From positions 1-64,000 of the forward strand of contig JANWVV010000019.1 in assembly GCA_025055795.1 (NCBI GenBank): a stretch of 64,000 bases of DNA. Reading direction: 5' to 3'. The translations under genes were made by a program, and so were the position numbers. Below are positions 1 through 9,113 of this stretch, piece after piece. The notes under the pieces were generated by a model. The model searched no databases. It saw nothing but the letters and a program-made list of their open reading frames with translations, and was not told the origin of the DNA. The stretch's first letter is position 1. Each line of letters starts with the position of its first letter. The stretch comes from Gemmataceae bacterium (GTDB taxonomy: Bacteria; Planctomycetota; Planctomycetia; Gemmatales; Gemmataceae).

Positions 1-2
1 GT

Positions 3-167
3 GAGATGGGTGAGTGGGACGCGGTGGGTGGTGGCGGGTGGGCAGGTGGTGGAGGTGCCGGAGGGGAGGGTGGTGGGGGTCGGCCTGGTCGGCGGCGTCG
101 GAAGCGACGGCGGCGGGCTGAGGGCACGGGCCCCGTGAAGCTGGGCGTAGTGGACATAGTTTGTTGA
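3..167 (+). CDS. Possible C-terminal end of a Gly/Arg-rich protein (5' truncated)
   Basis: The reading frame is open from the window edge to TGA at 165-167. It encodes a glycine-rich stretch followed by a run of Arg/Lys (GRPGRRRRKRRRRAEG) and a short tail. Such a Gly-rich then basic tail is common at the end of RNA-binding proteins, for example DEAD-box helicases or RNase-like proteins, but no catalytic domain is visible, so no function is assigned. The DNA is G-rich and repetitive, and other frames are also partly open. The opposite strand also has an open frame with many C-ending codons. The call is therefore tentative. Confidence 0.35.
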   Translation, partial: EMGEWDAVGGGGWAGGGGAGGEGGGGRPGRRRRKRRRRAEGTGPVKLGVVDIVC

Positions 168-536
168 TTCGACTTATCAAATAAGACAAACGTAATTTAT
201 ATATTTATCACCAAAGTACAGTCATATTTAACAGGATAGTTGAGCGAACGGTATTGTAAATAATAACCATCAAGTCACGGCGAACTATTGAACAATCACC
301 ATTGGGTTCTTCACTCAGGGCAGACGGGAACAAAATGTATGTCGTCCGATTTCTGGCAGAGAAAGGGGATAGGAAATAGTCCGGATATGAAGCGGGACTT
401 GGCCGGCTAGTCGTTGCGGCAGTTGCGGTTGCATAAGTCGAGGTCGTAGTGGTATAAAGGGTCACCATGGCGGAGAGGTCACGTAAGGCTGCGCCGGCCG
501 GAGAATCGGTCGGGTGGGACAAGCGAAGGAGCACGC
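168..536. other. Intergenic region, no gene seen
   Basis: About 370 bases. The first part (roughly 165-230) is AT-rich and could hold a promoter for the downstream glycosyltransferase genes. I see no convincing coding frame, RNA gene or strong hairpin. Confidence 0.4.
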
Positions 537-1715
537 ATGAAGGTGGGCATCCCGCCCGGCGGTGTAATGACGTCACTTGAGATAGAGCCTACGGTATCAC
601 GGAAGACACCGTGTATCGAGTCTGTGTGTTCGGCGAAAATATCCGGGCGATCTCACCGGCCGGAACGATCAAAGATAACTTCAGGCGTTTCGGTGGTCAT
701 TGTGAATTACTGTCAATGGGGCAACACCAAGCGACTGGTGCGACAACTCCAGCAGTGTGAATGTTGGCAAAAAGGTCAAGCAAGAGTAGTTATCGTTGAC
801 AATGGTAGCAGCAAGAGGGGTTGGCAAGAAGCGGCACCGGGTGTGCGGGTGCGATACGAGTGGCGTAATGTGGGGTTTGCTGCCGGTGTTAATCGTGGTG
901 TCGAAGAGTTGGTGCGTTGGAAATGGGGAATATGGCGTGGTTCCAGTGCTCTACGGGAATGGTATTTATTGCTGAATCCGGACGTAACAGTTCGGCCAGG
1001 CTTTCTCGACGAGGTGCTGACCCTTGTTGAAGAGATAGCGGAAGTCGAACCACGGGCTGGTGTGATTGGCTTGCGGTTGTGTAATCATGACGGAACTCTA
1101 CAGGGCTCTTGCGGGCGATTTCCGACGTTAGGTAGCACCCTTCGCGGTCTGCTCCGTCCCCGAGCATGGCGGAAGTGCCAGGTGATAACCTCCAATAAGC
1201 GGCAGCAAGTGGACTGGGTGACCGGTGGCTGCCTGTTAGTGCAACGAGACTGTTTCGAGGAATTGAATGGATTGGACGAATCATTTTTCCTTTATTACGA
1301 GGATGTGGATTTTTGCAAGCGTGCTCAAACATTAGGTTGGCAAATTTGGTATGAACCAAGATTGTCTATAATACATCATTGGCCATTACATAACCGTAAC
1401 GTACCCGCATCATTACGATTAATGACAAGACACGCCTTACTACAATATGCCAATAAACATTGGTCAAAATGGTCAATTGAATTAATTAATTTATTGATAT
1501 GGTACGAGTCGTTGTGGAGACAAGGCTGGTGCTGGTTGCGACGCGATCCGCGGGAATACAAGTATTACGCCCAGTTGCGTTGTCTAGTGCGCGAGATGCG
1601 ACAAGGTAAAGTGGAACGGGTTCGGCGTCGCATCTTGGCAGTCAGTCGCCATCTGCGAGAGGTCGCCGCTACCCAGGACCTGGCAGATGGTCAGGGTCCT
1701 TTCAACGGTTGGTAG
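537..1715 (+). CDS. Family 2 glycosyltransferase (rhamnosyltransferase-like)
   Basis: This 392-residue protein has the GT-A layout of WbbL-like family 2 transferases, which move a sugar from a nucleotide donor onto a growing surface glycan at the cytoplasmic face of the membrane. Visible motifs are SVVIVNY near residue 52, VDNGSS at about 87-92, LLNPDV at about 145-150 (the metal-binding Asp of the DXD position), and DESFFLYYEDVDFCKR at about 247-262 with the ED acceptor/catalytic motif. The first 50 residues precede the domain and are not conserved-looking. The ATG at 537 has an AGGAG about five bases upstream. Its stop overlaps the next glycosyltransferase by seven bases, so the two are probably co-translated. 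Bases 1441-1500 are strongly AT-rich (13 of 60 G/C by hand count), unlike the rest of the window. Acceptor and sugar are unknown. Confidence 0.85.
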   Translation: MKVGIPPGGVMTSLEIEPTVSRKTPCIESVCSAKISGRSHRPERSKITSGVSVVIVNYCQWGNTKRLVRQLQQCECWQKGQARVVIVDNGSSKRGWQEAAPGVRVRYEWRNVGFAAGVNRGVEELVRWKWGIWRGSSALREWYLLLNPDVTVRPGFLDEVLTLVEEIAEVEPRAGVIGLRLCNHDGTLQGSCGRFPTLGSTLRGLLRPRAWRKCQVITSNKRQQVDWVTGGCLLVQRDCFEELNGLDESFFLYYEDVDFCKRAQTLGWQIWYEPRLSIIHHWPLHNRNVPASLRLMTRHALLQYANKHWSKWSIELINLLIWYESLWRQGWCWLRRDPREYKYYAQLRCLVREMRQGKVERVRRRILAVSRHLREVAATQDLADGQGPFNGW

Positions 1716-2605
1716 ATGCGGTGGTCCTGAGTATTGTGATTCCCACCCATCGCGGCGGGGAAATTCTATGTCGTTGTCTGGACAGCCTGCGAAGACATGC
1801 ACCGCAGGGAACGGAAGTTATTGTCGTTGATGACGGATCGACAGCAGATACGGTAAGTGGAATAGTTCGTGCCCACCCGGGAGTGCGGTATGTGCGGCTA
1901 TCCCGGCAGAGAGGGTTTTGTCAAGCAGCTAACGTAGGAATCGAAATCGCATCAGGTAATATAGTCGAATTGTTAAACGATGATGCTGAGGTAACCGCGG
2001 GTTGGGCGAGAGCGGCACTCCGGCATTTTGCTACTCCCTCGGTAGTAGCCGTAGCACCGTTGGTGCTTTATCGCAGTGGTATACCGGAAAATCCACCTCG
2101 AATTGATTCGGCGGGGGATGATTACGATCCAGGCGGGTTTGCTTGGAAGCGCGGTCATGGCCGGCCTTGGGACCATCGTCTGCCTGTACTATTGCGTCGA
2201 TCTGGTCCTGTGCAAAGCGTCTCTGGATGTGCTGCTTTTTATCGACGCGAGGCCTTGTTAGCTGTCGGCGGCTTTGACATGCGGTTCAAAGCCTATTTTG
2301 AGGATGTCGACTTGAGCTTACGCCTACGCCAACGAGGGGGACAGATTATTTATGAACCTGCCTCTATGGTTTGGCACATAGGTGCATCTAGCTATGGATT
2401 AGTTCCACGACGACGATTATTAGAGCTACAATCATGTAATGAGGAAAGACTATTCTGGAAACATTGGGAATATTATGGTAAGTGGCATGTCCTACCTCGC
2501 CATTTGGCAGTTTTAGCAGGGAAGGTAATTCGACGTTGGAGTGAAGGCACCTTGGTGCCCTGGTCGTTCGGCCGTATACGAGCTTGGAGTGAATTGATCC
2601 TCTAG
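1709..2605 (+). CDS. Family 2 glycosyltransferase
   Basis: This is a second GT-A fold family 2 glycosyltransferase of 298 residues, probably acting with the preceding gene in surface polysaccharide assembly. It shows SIVIPTHRGG near residue 8, VVDDGS at about 39-44, LLNDDAEVT at about 88-96 and YFEDVDLSLRLR at about 196-207. The C-terminal tail after residue 245 is basic and Trp-rich, which could contact membrane. The start used here is TTG at 1709, seven bases inside the upstream gene; a GTG at 1721 is an alternative that would shorten it by four residues. The family assignment is clear, but donor and acceptor are not. Confidence 0.85.
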   Translation: MVDAVVLSIVIPTHRGGEILCRCLDSLRRHAPQGTEVIVVDDGSTADTVSGIVRAHPGVRYVRLSRQRGFCQAANVGIEIASGNIVELLNDDAEVTAGWARAALRHFATPSVVAVAPLVLYRSGIPENPPRIDSAGDDYDPGGFAWKRGHGRPWDHRLPVLLRRSGPVQSVSGCAAFYRREALLAVGGFDMRFKAYFEDVDLSLRLRQRGGQIIYEPASMVWHIGASSYGLVPRRRLLELQSCNEERLFWKHWEYYGKWHVLPRHLAVLAGKVIRRWSEGTLVPWSFGRIRAWSELIL

Positions 2606-2669
2606 ATATGCATGCATGTGCGAAGTGAGACAATGGTTTGAATATACAGTATGGCTATTATCGTTTCAA

Positions 2670-3845
2670 TTATGGCTTGCTCATACCCACAAAGGTGCCG
2701 CCGTTTTGACGAGCCAGGTTCCACAGAAAGGCACCTAATGCCGGACTGTCGAAATAGAAACCAACCGCGTGGATTCGCACCCGCTGCCCTTCGGGGCCCA
2801 GCGGTTGGTTCCATTCCCTCGAGAGGGTATCCAACACGTACCGCCCTAGCTTATCGTTGCGTTCAATTTCGGACAGGGCAGGTTGACGCATTTCGTCTTC
2901 TCGGGTCAGGCCTGGACCAGTAGTAGGTAGGCCATCGGAAAATAGATAAATAGTATCCAATCCCTGTGAGCGTAGTTTGAAGGCTAAATTGAATGCTGCA
3001 TATAGGTTGGTGTCGTCGAAAGGATTGATTTCACTTAATGCTTTACGAACTTCTTTGATAGACTCCTCACCACGGAATGTGCGCCAAGCGCCATTATCAT
3101 TGAACAACCAACGCGCCGAACTGGAAAATACGATAACTTGGTATTGTTCCATCATTCTGGCATCATTCATAAAATTACATACAGTATCAATGACCATCGG
3201 CCATTTAGTAGGATCAGGAGTGTTAGTATCTTTCTTGCTCATGCTTCCGGATATATCGACAATGAAAACAACATTACGTCCTGCGATCTCGATGCCACCG
3301 AAGCGATTGTCCAACCGTTTCTGAAGTTGAATAACCCGTCGCTCGCTCTCGCGATGTAAATCGACAATAAATGCCTGTAATCTGCCCACTTGATTTTCTA
3401 GTCGGGCAATGCGATCCTTTAACTCTGCAACTTGTGCTTGCTCAGCTTGTAGACGCTGATAGAGACTTCGCAATTCCGCCTCGCGTTGGCTGAGTGAGGA
3501 TTGCAATTGTTTTTCATTTTTTTTCTGATCATCAAGCAATCTGGTGAGTTGTTCGTTTTCTCGATTTCTTCTTGCTAATTCATCAATACTTTGATCGTAT
3601 TTACTTTGTAAAATATCCTTTTCGTCTTGTAATTGCATTAAATGAATTAATAATGCATTTTTTTCATCATTTGCATAGTCAAGCAATTTCTGGTGATTAG
3701 TCAATGCTTCCTGATATTCTTGTGCTTTGTCATTAGCTTGTCGACTGTGCACCAGGAACAATAGTGAAACACACCCAAAGGCGCAGCAGAATACATCCAG
3801 CATCCACATGCTAACCAGCGTGGGCACTTTGTGCTTGATCTTCAT
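2670..3845 (-). CDS. Membrane-anchored coiled-coil VWA-domain protein
   Basis: This 391-residue protein has three parts. Residues about 14-32 form a single membrane helix in a MWMLDVFCCAFGC context, like the anchor of ExbD/TolR-type proteins. Residues about 36-178 are a long charged heptad-rich coiled coil. Residues about 190-391 are a von Willebrand A domain. The metal site (MIDAS) looks intact: D197, S199 and S201 in DISGSMS, T279 in FDDTN and D304 in FSDGLP. VWA domains bind ligands or partner proteins through a divalent metal. It is the last gene of a minus-strand unit after an Hsp70-like protein and an ExbB-like channel protein, with a GGAGT ribosome site nine bases before its ATG. The coiled-coil coding DNA is about 30 percent G/C over 3541-3720 (55 of 180 bases), unlike its partners. 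Function is unknown. Confidence 0.8.
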   Translation of the reverse strand: MKIKHKVPTLVSMWMLDVFCCAFGCVSLLFLVHSRQANDKAQEYQEALTNHQKLLDYANDEKNALLIHLMQLQDEKDILQSKYDQSIDELARRNRENEQLTRLLDDQKKNEKQLQSSLSQREAELRSLYQRLQAEQAQVAELKDRIARLENQVGRLQAFIVDLHRESERRVIQLQKRLDNRFGGIEIAGRNVVFIVDISGSMSKKDTNTPDPTKWPMVIDTVCNFMNDARMMEQYQVIVFSSSARWLFNDNGAWRTFRGEESIKEVRKALSEINPFDDTNLYAAFNLAFKLRSQGLDTIYLFSDGLPTTGPGLTREDEMRQPALSEIERNDKLGRYVLDTLSREWNQPLGPEGQRVRIHAVGFYFDSPALGAFLWNLARQNGGTFVGMSKP

Positions 3846-3937
3846 GTCTAGTTACTCCAAAAGGATGGCAGAGATGAACCAAACTTACTCAAATGTTGCT
3901 TATGTGCACATATACTATCTATTTCATTGTCTGCATG

Positions 3938-5167
3938 TCAGTGTGAGGGTGCGGGAAGCAAAGGAATGTCCTTTTCCCAACAGAACGGCTTAGTGGAGTC
4001 TGACCAGTAACTAGCCAACTGGGCGGCCGCGTAGGCAAAGGCCCGCTGCTTGAGAGTTTGCACGGATGTTTCAGGTGGAATCTCGCGTTGCAAATAGCGA
4101 TGAAAGCCGGGAAGACGCGCAATCTGAGTGGTCAACCATACCGTGCGGACAGGTGTACTGGATTCCATCTTCTGGATGACCTGGGCGACCGCTTGTGCGG
4201 CAGCTCGCGCCAGTTGGCGGCAGAAGCGGTCCCATTCCTTGGGAGTAAGCTCTATTTCACCGTGCCAGTCCTCTGCACGAGCCACTAGACGGACCGCGGA
4301 GTTATGGAGATTATCCCACTGGGCCAGCAATTGCTGGAAGATGCTCTGCTGGATGGTAGGGAAATGACGGATGTCCCGCCGGCACTGGTTGATAAATCGA
4401 TCGGCCAGCTCATTGAGGAGGAATTCATACCACTGACGTAATCCGAGTTGGTGCCAGTATGCGTAGGCCTCGTCCACATGGCGTACGTGCGGTCCCTCGT
4501 GGGTAACGACGCTGGCCCACAAGGCGTAAGAATCACCGTCGATGACTAATGCCGTCCGCGGGGTCGCTTGAACTCGACCCGGGACAAGACCGCCGTTGTG
4601 TCCATCGGGGCCGGTAGGTGCCGGTGTAGCGGGAAATGGCGAGCTGAACACCGCATGAGCCACTCCCAGGGGTGCTAGAACGGTTCCTCGTAACGGTAAG
4701 CCCACCTGACGGATCAACCCCGTCAGATACCGACGCTGGTCGGGCTGCAAATAGGGAGGGTAGGCAACGGCCAATACCTTGGCTTCCTTTTTCAGAACCC
4801 GACCGACATGCTCCAGGACCAGGGTGAGTGCTTCATCAGCTGACAGCGAATGGTGGCCATGCTGCCATCGATGCGGGGTTAACAGGTAGGGCAGAAAACC
4901 TTCACACATGGCATACGATTTGCTGTAAGCCACAGCCAAGGCAGACCAACCGACTACTGGTCTTTTTTGGTGTAACGCGATCATCAGGGGCAGGTCATCA
5001 TCTGCTGCTCCCGTTCCCGTATGGGCGGGGTCGTTTGTCAACCGCAAGGGATAAATCTGATTGTTCTCCAGGCTGACCGCTCGCATCATACTGGCGTTGA
5101 GCTCCAAACCAACGATGCACCCGGGTTGATTTTCGGGTACCGCACGCCAGCGCCACAGCCCGAACAT
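3938..5167 (-). CDS. Degenerate Hsp70/actin-fold (ASKHA) protein
   Basis: This 409-residue protein shows the outline of the sugar kinase/Hsp70/actin fold. There is a phosphate-1-like strand (IVGLELNASMMRAVSLE, residues about 18-34), an Hsp70-like AVAYPPYLQPDQRRYL segment (about 134-148) followed by APLGVAHAV (about 165-173), a phosphate-2-like VIDGDSYALW (about 208-217) and an adenosine-site-like stretch ending ARLPGFHRYL (about 349-359). The usual glycine-rich DLGGGT and GGxSR loops are replaced by VIDGDS and TTQIAR, so nucleotide hydrolysis is doubtful. The ATG at 5167 is chosen over an upstream TTG because GGAGG lies seven bases before it. It sits between an ExbB-like and a VWA gene on the same strand, which suggests one complex. 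The fold is inferred from motif order only. Confidence 0.65.
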   Translation of the reverse strand: MFGLWRWRAVPENQPGCIVGLELNASMMRAVSLENNQIYPLRLTNDPAHTGTGAADDDLPLMIALHQKRPVVGWSALAVAYSKSYAMCEGFLPYLLTPHRWQHGHHSLSADEALTLVLEHVGRVLKKEAKVLAVAYPPYLQPDQRRYLTGLIRQVGLPLRGTVLAPLGVAHAVFSSPFPATPAPTGPDGHNGGLVPGRVQATPRTALVIDGDSYALWASVVTHEGPHVRHVDEAYAYWHQLGLRQWYEFLLNELADRFINQCRRDIRHFPTIQQSIFQQLLAQWDNLHNSAVRLVARAEDWHGEIELTPKEWDRFCRQLARAAAQAVAQVIQKMESSTPVRTVWLTTQIARLPGFHRYLQREIPPETSVQTLKQRAFAYAAAQLASYWSDSTKPFCWEKDIPLLPAPSH

Positions 5168-5245
5168 GAACGTTCCTCCCTGCAACAGATCTCTTATCTA
5201 GCGTGGTATGGCTTGTAGCTACCTGCACAGCGACACTGGTCCGGG

Positions 5246-6073
5246 TTAGCGAGCAAAGCGAGTCCCGGGATAAACGCTCTGGTCGTCGTGGTTATGTTGT
5301 GGCTCGTACAACCGCTGGAGCATGTGCTCTTGGCAGTAGGTTTCAGCATCCAGCACAAGGGTTTCCTCGGCCCGTTGGACCAGGTGCAGCAGGAACATCA
5401 GCAGCAGGCTCAATAACAGGGCAATCAGTGTGCAGTCGAAGGCGATTTTGAGCTGGTCTTTGGCTTGGGCGATGTAGAGGGCAAAATCGGTGGCATCAGC
5501 CCCGAAGGCTCCCCCTAGACCGCGGACTGTACCGACAAAGCCGATCGCCGGAATGGCCCACACCAGGTAATGCACCACGGCCATGGTGGCCGCCAGGTGT
5601 GACATTTCCACCTCGGCCCGGTTATGGACAGCCTCGGCTACTCCGGAGGTCGATCGTGCACTAGCAAACTTTTCCAGCCCCGTGCGAATCAACTGAGCCA
5701 AAATGTAGGGGCGTTTGCCAGTGACATCCTCCAGTTTATGTAGCAACGCAAAGGCATCCTTCCACAGGATACGCACCCCCTTTTCGGTGGGAAGTAACCC
5801 CAAGTGAAAGACCCTCCGTTGACACCGGACTTCCCAATAGCGTCGTATCAAGATCAACCCAGCCCAGGTGAAACAGAGGTAGCAGGCTACCTGTTCCGGA
5901 CCCAACAACAGATGTACAAGCCGGTCGCGGGTCCACTTCCGGGCTAATTCCTCACGACTTTCAAGCCCTCCAAAATATTGCCAACAAGTAATAACGATCG
6001 AACCGACTATTATCAGGGCCACAAACAACAACAACCACTCATGAACAGGTCGGTGCGAAGCCGTACCCTTCAT
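5246..6073 (-). CDS. MotA/TolQ/ExbB-family proton channel protein
   Basis: This 275-residue membrane protein resembles TolQ/ExbB/MotA, which form pentameric proton channels that energise partner proteins. Four hydrophobic segments are visible, at about residues 13-32, 61-77, 165-183 and 216-232. The typical GFVGTVRGLGGAF motif at the end of the third helix (about 178-190) and the AFDCTLIALLLSLLLMF fourth helix (about 211-227) match the family. The start at 6073 has AAGGAG nine bases upstream; a start at 6121 lacks a ribosome site. In ExbB/ExbD systems the partner is a single-span protein with an Asp in its membrane helix. Here the VWA protein two genes downstream carries such a helix with an Asp (MLDVF), so it may be the partner. 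It is the first gene of the three-gene minus-strand unit. Confidence 0.85.
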   Translation of the reverse strand: MKGTASHRPVHEWLLLFVALIIVGSIVITCWQYFGGLESREELARKWTRDRLVHLLLGPEQVACYLCFTWAGLILIRRYWEVRCQRRVFHLGLLPTEKGVRILWKDAFALLHKLEDVTGKRPYILAQLIRTGLEKFASARSTSGVAEAVHNRAEVEMSHLAATMAVVHYLVWAIPAIGFVGTVRGLGGAFGADATDFALYIAQAKDQLKIAFDCTLIALLLSLLLMFLLHLVQRAEETLVLDAETYCQEHMLQRLYEPQHNHDDQSVYPGTRFAR

Positions 6074-6337
6074 TGCTTCCACTCCTTTGTCCAACTCCTG
6101 ACACCTACCATTCCAAGTCATTACGACTACTTACCATAAAACGGAAAACCGTTTCTGCAAAGCATTTTTCCCAACCATAACCCTAATATGTCCTGCATTT
6201 TCCCTCTGGGAAACTAATGTCGTGAGCATATGCTAGCCGGCAACGGATGAAGATTCTGTAGACCAGGTGGTTCATTGCAAGCCTTATTGTGGGTGGCACT
6301 TGTAACAAGCGTCCCATTGCCACGGGAAACCCTTAGT

Positions 6338-7633
6338 ATGAGCAGGACCTCCTTCATTGCTGGGTTATTCGCCGCAGGTGCCCTGATCTGTTCGACAATT
6401 TTGTTGCTCACGCAGGTGACCGGGATTGCTAACGACAAGCAGGACAAAGACTCTGTCTTTTGCCGGTTTGAAATGCAGGAATTCGACCGCGGCTTGAAGA
6501 TCGGCTACGCCGTCTTAACTGTCGACATCGACGGAGACGGCAAGCTGGACATTGTGGTGGTGGATCAGCATGAGGTGGTCTGGTACGAGAACCCGTCGTG
6601 GCACAAGCGGTTGATTGTGCGCGGTCGCACCCGGCCCGATAACGTGTGTATCACAGCTTTAGACATCGACGGCGACCGTCTGCCCGAGCTGGTCCTTGGC
6701 GCGGGCTGGCGCCCCACCGACACGGCCACTGCTGGCCAGCTGTTCTGGCTTCGCCGGGGCAAAAATCGGGACGAGGCGTGGGAGCTCCACGAACTGCCCT
6801 GCGACGAGCCGACCGTTCATCGGGTACGGGCCATCGACATCAACGGTGATGGCAAGCCGGAAATCGTTCACGTACCGCTGCATGGACGCGACAATACCGC
6901 CCGCGGCAACTGGACCGACGGCCGACCGGTGCGGATCATCGCGTTGCACCTGCCTACGGCTGATCCCACCAGAAAGGAAAACTGGCGGGAAGAGGTTTTG
7001 TCGCAACAGTTATACGTCACTCACAATTTCTGGCCGGTTTATTCGGAGCGGTTCCGTCCCTGGATTGGTTTTCCTGGCATCGCGGTCACCTCTTACGAAG
7101 GGGTACACGTCATCGAGAACCAACAGGGACGCTGGCAGACCCGCTTGATTGGCCGGGGCAATCAGGATCAACCCCATGCCAGCCGGGGAGCCAGCGAAGT
7201 GAAAAGTGGCTGGATTGGTCTGCCCGTCCTCGCCACCATCGAACCGTGGCACGGGCATCAAGTGGTGATCTATCGGCCACCTGCCCCAGGCGAGCGACTC
7301 TGGCAGCGGCTGGTCATCGACGAGGAACTCCGCTGGGGCCACGCCCTGTGGTTTGCTGACCTGGACAACGACGGCAAGGACGAATTGATTGTGGGCGTGC
7401 GTGATGATCCCAATCCCAAAGCAGGTGATCGTCATACCCTGCGTCGCGGCGTGCGGCTGTACCGTAGCCTGGATGCCACTGGCAAGCAATGGCAGCGGCA
7501 GATCGTCGAAAACGGCGGCGTCGCCGTCGAAGACCTGTGCGCTGCCGACCTGGACGGTGATGGCCGCATCGACATCATTGCCGTCGGCCGGCAAACGGGC
7601 AACGCCCGCATCTATTGGAATCGCGGCCGTTGA
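6338..7633 (+). CDS. Secreted VCBS/FG-GAP repeat protein
   Basis: This 431-residue protein starts with a signal peptide (MSRTSFIAGLFAAGALICST followed by a hydrophobic stretch to about residue 30). It then has a beta-propeller-type array of VCBS/FG-GAP repeats. Five acidic calcium-binding loops are visible: DIDGDGKLDIVVVD, DIDGDRLPELVLGAG, DINGDGKPEIVHV, DLDNDGKDELIVGV and DLDGDGRIDIIAVG. WYENPSW and IYWNRG next to the first and last repeats are typical of planctomycete members. The ATG at 6338 is preferred to one 63 bases upstream because it begins the signal peptide directly, although its ribosome site is weak. Such proteins are exported and may bind glycans or act as scaffolds; no enzyme domain is seen. 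It stands alone between two unrelated modules. Confidence 0.85.
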   Translation: MSRTSFIAGLFAAGALICSTILLLTQVTGIANDKQDKDSVFCRFEMQEFDRGLKIGYAVLTVDIDGDGKLDIVVVDQHEVVWYENPSWHKRLIVRGRTRPDNVCITALDIDGDRLPELVLGAGWRPTDTATAGQLFWLRRGKNRDEAWELHELPCDEPTVHRVRAIDINGDGKPEIVHVPLHGRDNTARGNWTDGRPVRIIALHLPTADPTRKENWREEVLSQQLYVTHNFWPVYSERFRPWIGFPGIAVTSYEGVHVIENQQGRWQTRLIGRGNQDQPHASRGASEVKSGWIGLPVLATIEPWHGHQVVIYRPPAPGERLWQRLVIDEELRWGHALWFADLDNDGKDELIVGVRDDPNPKAGDRHTLRRGVRLYRSLDATGKQWQRQIVENGGVAVEDLCAADLDGDGRIDIIAVGRQTGNARIYWNRGR

Positions 7634-8018
7634 ATCGTTGGCCCCTGTTGTGGTTGACCCGTTACGATTGTGTTCCTTTTCTCCCCGGCCCTGCCACTGG
7701 CCTGGCTGGTCAGCCGGGTAGCCCTTGTTCGGCAGCATGGGTGCACCGGATTTTACCCACGCATTTCACCTTCCTTCCCTGACTAGTCAGGTCCGCTGGT
7801 AGCCGTGAAGGATATGACCAATCTGGTCACCCTTATAAAGTACCCGGCAATGCGACGTTTGGGTTGACGTATCCAGCTTGTCCTGGATGGCTGCACCGGA
7901 TCTGCCGGGAAATCTGGATTGCAGGAATAGATGAATCTTTGCGATCGTACCAGCCGATAGTATCGTTCAGACGTGACTTGGGGGCGGTAGGGCAAGCGGC
8001 AGCGGGAGAGGCGCGGAG
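7634..8018. other. Intergenic region, no gene seen
   Basis: About 385 bases between the VCBS gene and the Pro-rich membrane protein gene. No coding frame with a ribosome site, RNA gene or clear hairpin was seen. The promoter of the actin-like module may lie here. Confidence 0.4.
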
Positions 8019-9113
8019 ATGAGCAGAGGTAAACGGAAGCTGCCCATCTGGCAGGTGGTGTTGACGGGTCTGGGTTGGTCGGCGTGGACCTCGGCTCAAA
8101 CGCCAGCGGAACCAGCTTGTTTACCGCCTGTGGCCGTGGAATCTGCGTTGCCCGCTGCACCCACCACTAAAGGTGGTACTGGGGGGATGGCTTGTGGATT
8201 ATCCCCTCAGCGACGCGTCGACGAAGTGGAAATACTGCATGGCAACCAACGCGTCTGGCCGGTAGCTCCTCGACCAGCAACCTGGGTATTGATTCCGGTG
8301 CCGGTCGTTCCTGCCGCTGCCGCGGGCACATCCACCAGCAGCGGGTCTTCCCGGGATGACAAAGCCGAATCTCGACCGCCAGTGGTGGAATCGCGAACGA
8401 TCATTCTGGCTTCTCATGCTGGCGTGCTTGGTCCGCTGGGCGATCATGGGCTGTCTCTGGCCCCGTGGCTAGCTCCCTCCTGGTCGGCGGCGTCATTGCC
8501 CTCAGCAACCTGGCCAGTGACGCCACCACCTGGCGGAATTCCTCCTTCGACCGGCGCGCCCAGTCCCTCACCCCCTCAGGTCATCATCGTGCGAGACCGT
8601 GAGGCCGACAGCCGGGCACCTGCTGAAGTGCCAACGGCTTCTCCCTCAAAAACAGCCGAGGCGGCTACACGCGGGATTACCGTCGGCCCCGAACTTCTGG
8701 TAGGGTTGGCAACGGGTCTGGGAGGCCTGGGACTGGGCGTGTGGAGCTGGCGACGCCATAAGGGACACAAACCCACCGTTGGTCGGCATCCCCTGGGATA
8801 TACGCCCCTGGGTGGCGAAGAGGGGGTGCTGCTTATGGGTCGCTATAATGCCGGACCTCGCCCTGCTACTGCCGAAAAATTCGATATCGGGCCCAGTTAT
8901 GCCACACTCCGCGAGGAAAAGAAAAAGGTTCAAATCCAAAACCAGCAAGCGCTCGTCGAATTCATCCTGGGCCAGAACGTGGCCCTGCATGAGCAGCTCT
9001 ACGGTCCGACACCGGAGCAATTGCCCTTAGCCGAAGAGTGTCCGGAACCGGCACCGCCGGGCTGTCCACCAGCACAGACTCCAGCGATCAAAGAGTCACC
9101 GGGTACTTCGTGA
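8019..9113 (+). CDS. Pro/Ala-rich single-span membrane protein upstream of the MamK-like actin
   Basis: I do not recognise this 364-residue protein. It begins with a signal-like segment (residues about 1-27, ending SAWTSAQ). A long low-complexity region rich in Pro, Ala, Ser and Thr follows (about 28-218). A Gly-rich membrane helix (VGPELLVGLATGLGGLGLGVW, about 222-242) comes next, with a basic stop-transfer RRHKGHK. The C-terminal part of about 120 residues should be cytoplasmic and includes a predicted helix or coil (REEKKKVQIQNQQALVEFIL, about 296-315). The gene lies 186 bases before the MamK-like gene on the same strand, so it is a plausible membrane anchor or positioning partner for the filament. 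That role is inference from position and topology only. Confidence 0.65.
   Translation: MSRGKRKLPIWQVVLTGLGWSAWTSAQTPAEPACLPPVAVESALPAAPTTKGGTGGMACGLSPQRRVDEVEILHGNQRVWPVAPRPATWVLIPVPVVPAAAAGTSTSSGSSRDDKAESRPPVVESRTIILASHAGVLGPLGDHGLSLAPWLAPSWSAASLPSATWPVTPPPGGIPPSTGAPSPSPPQVIIVRDREADSRAPAEVPTASPSKTAEAATRGITVGPELLVGLATGLGGLGLGVWSWRRHKGHKPTVGRHPLGYTPLGGEEGVLLMGRYNAGPRPATAEKFDIGPSYATLREEKKKVQIQNQQALVEFILGQNVALHEQLYGPTPEQLPLAEECPEPAPPGCPPAQTPAIKESPGTS

Noticed and set aside
2670..6073. Zorya-type defence system
   Set aside because: There is an ExbB/MotA-like protein, but no ZorB-type peptidoglycan-binding partner, helicase or nuclease was found next to it.
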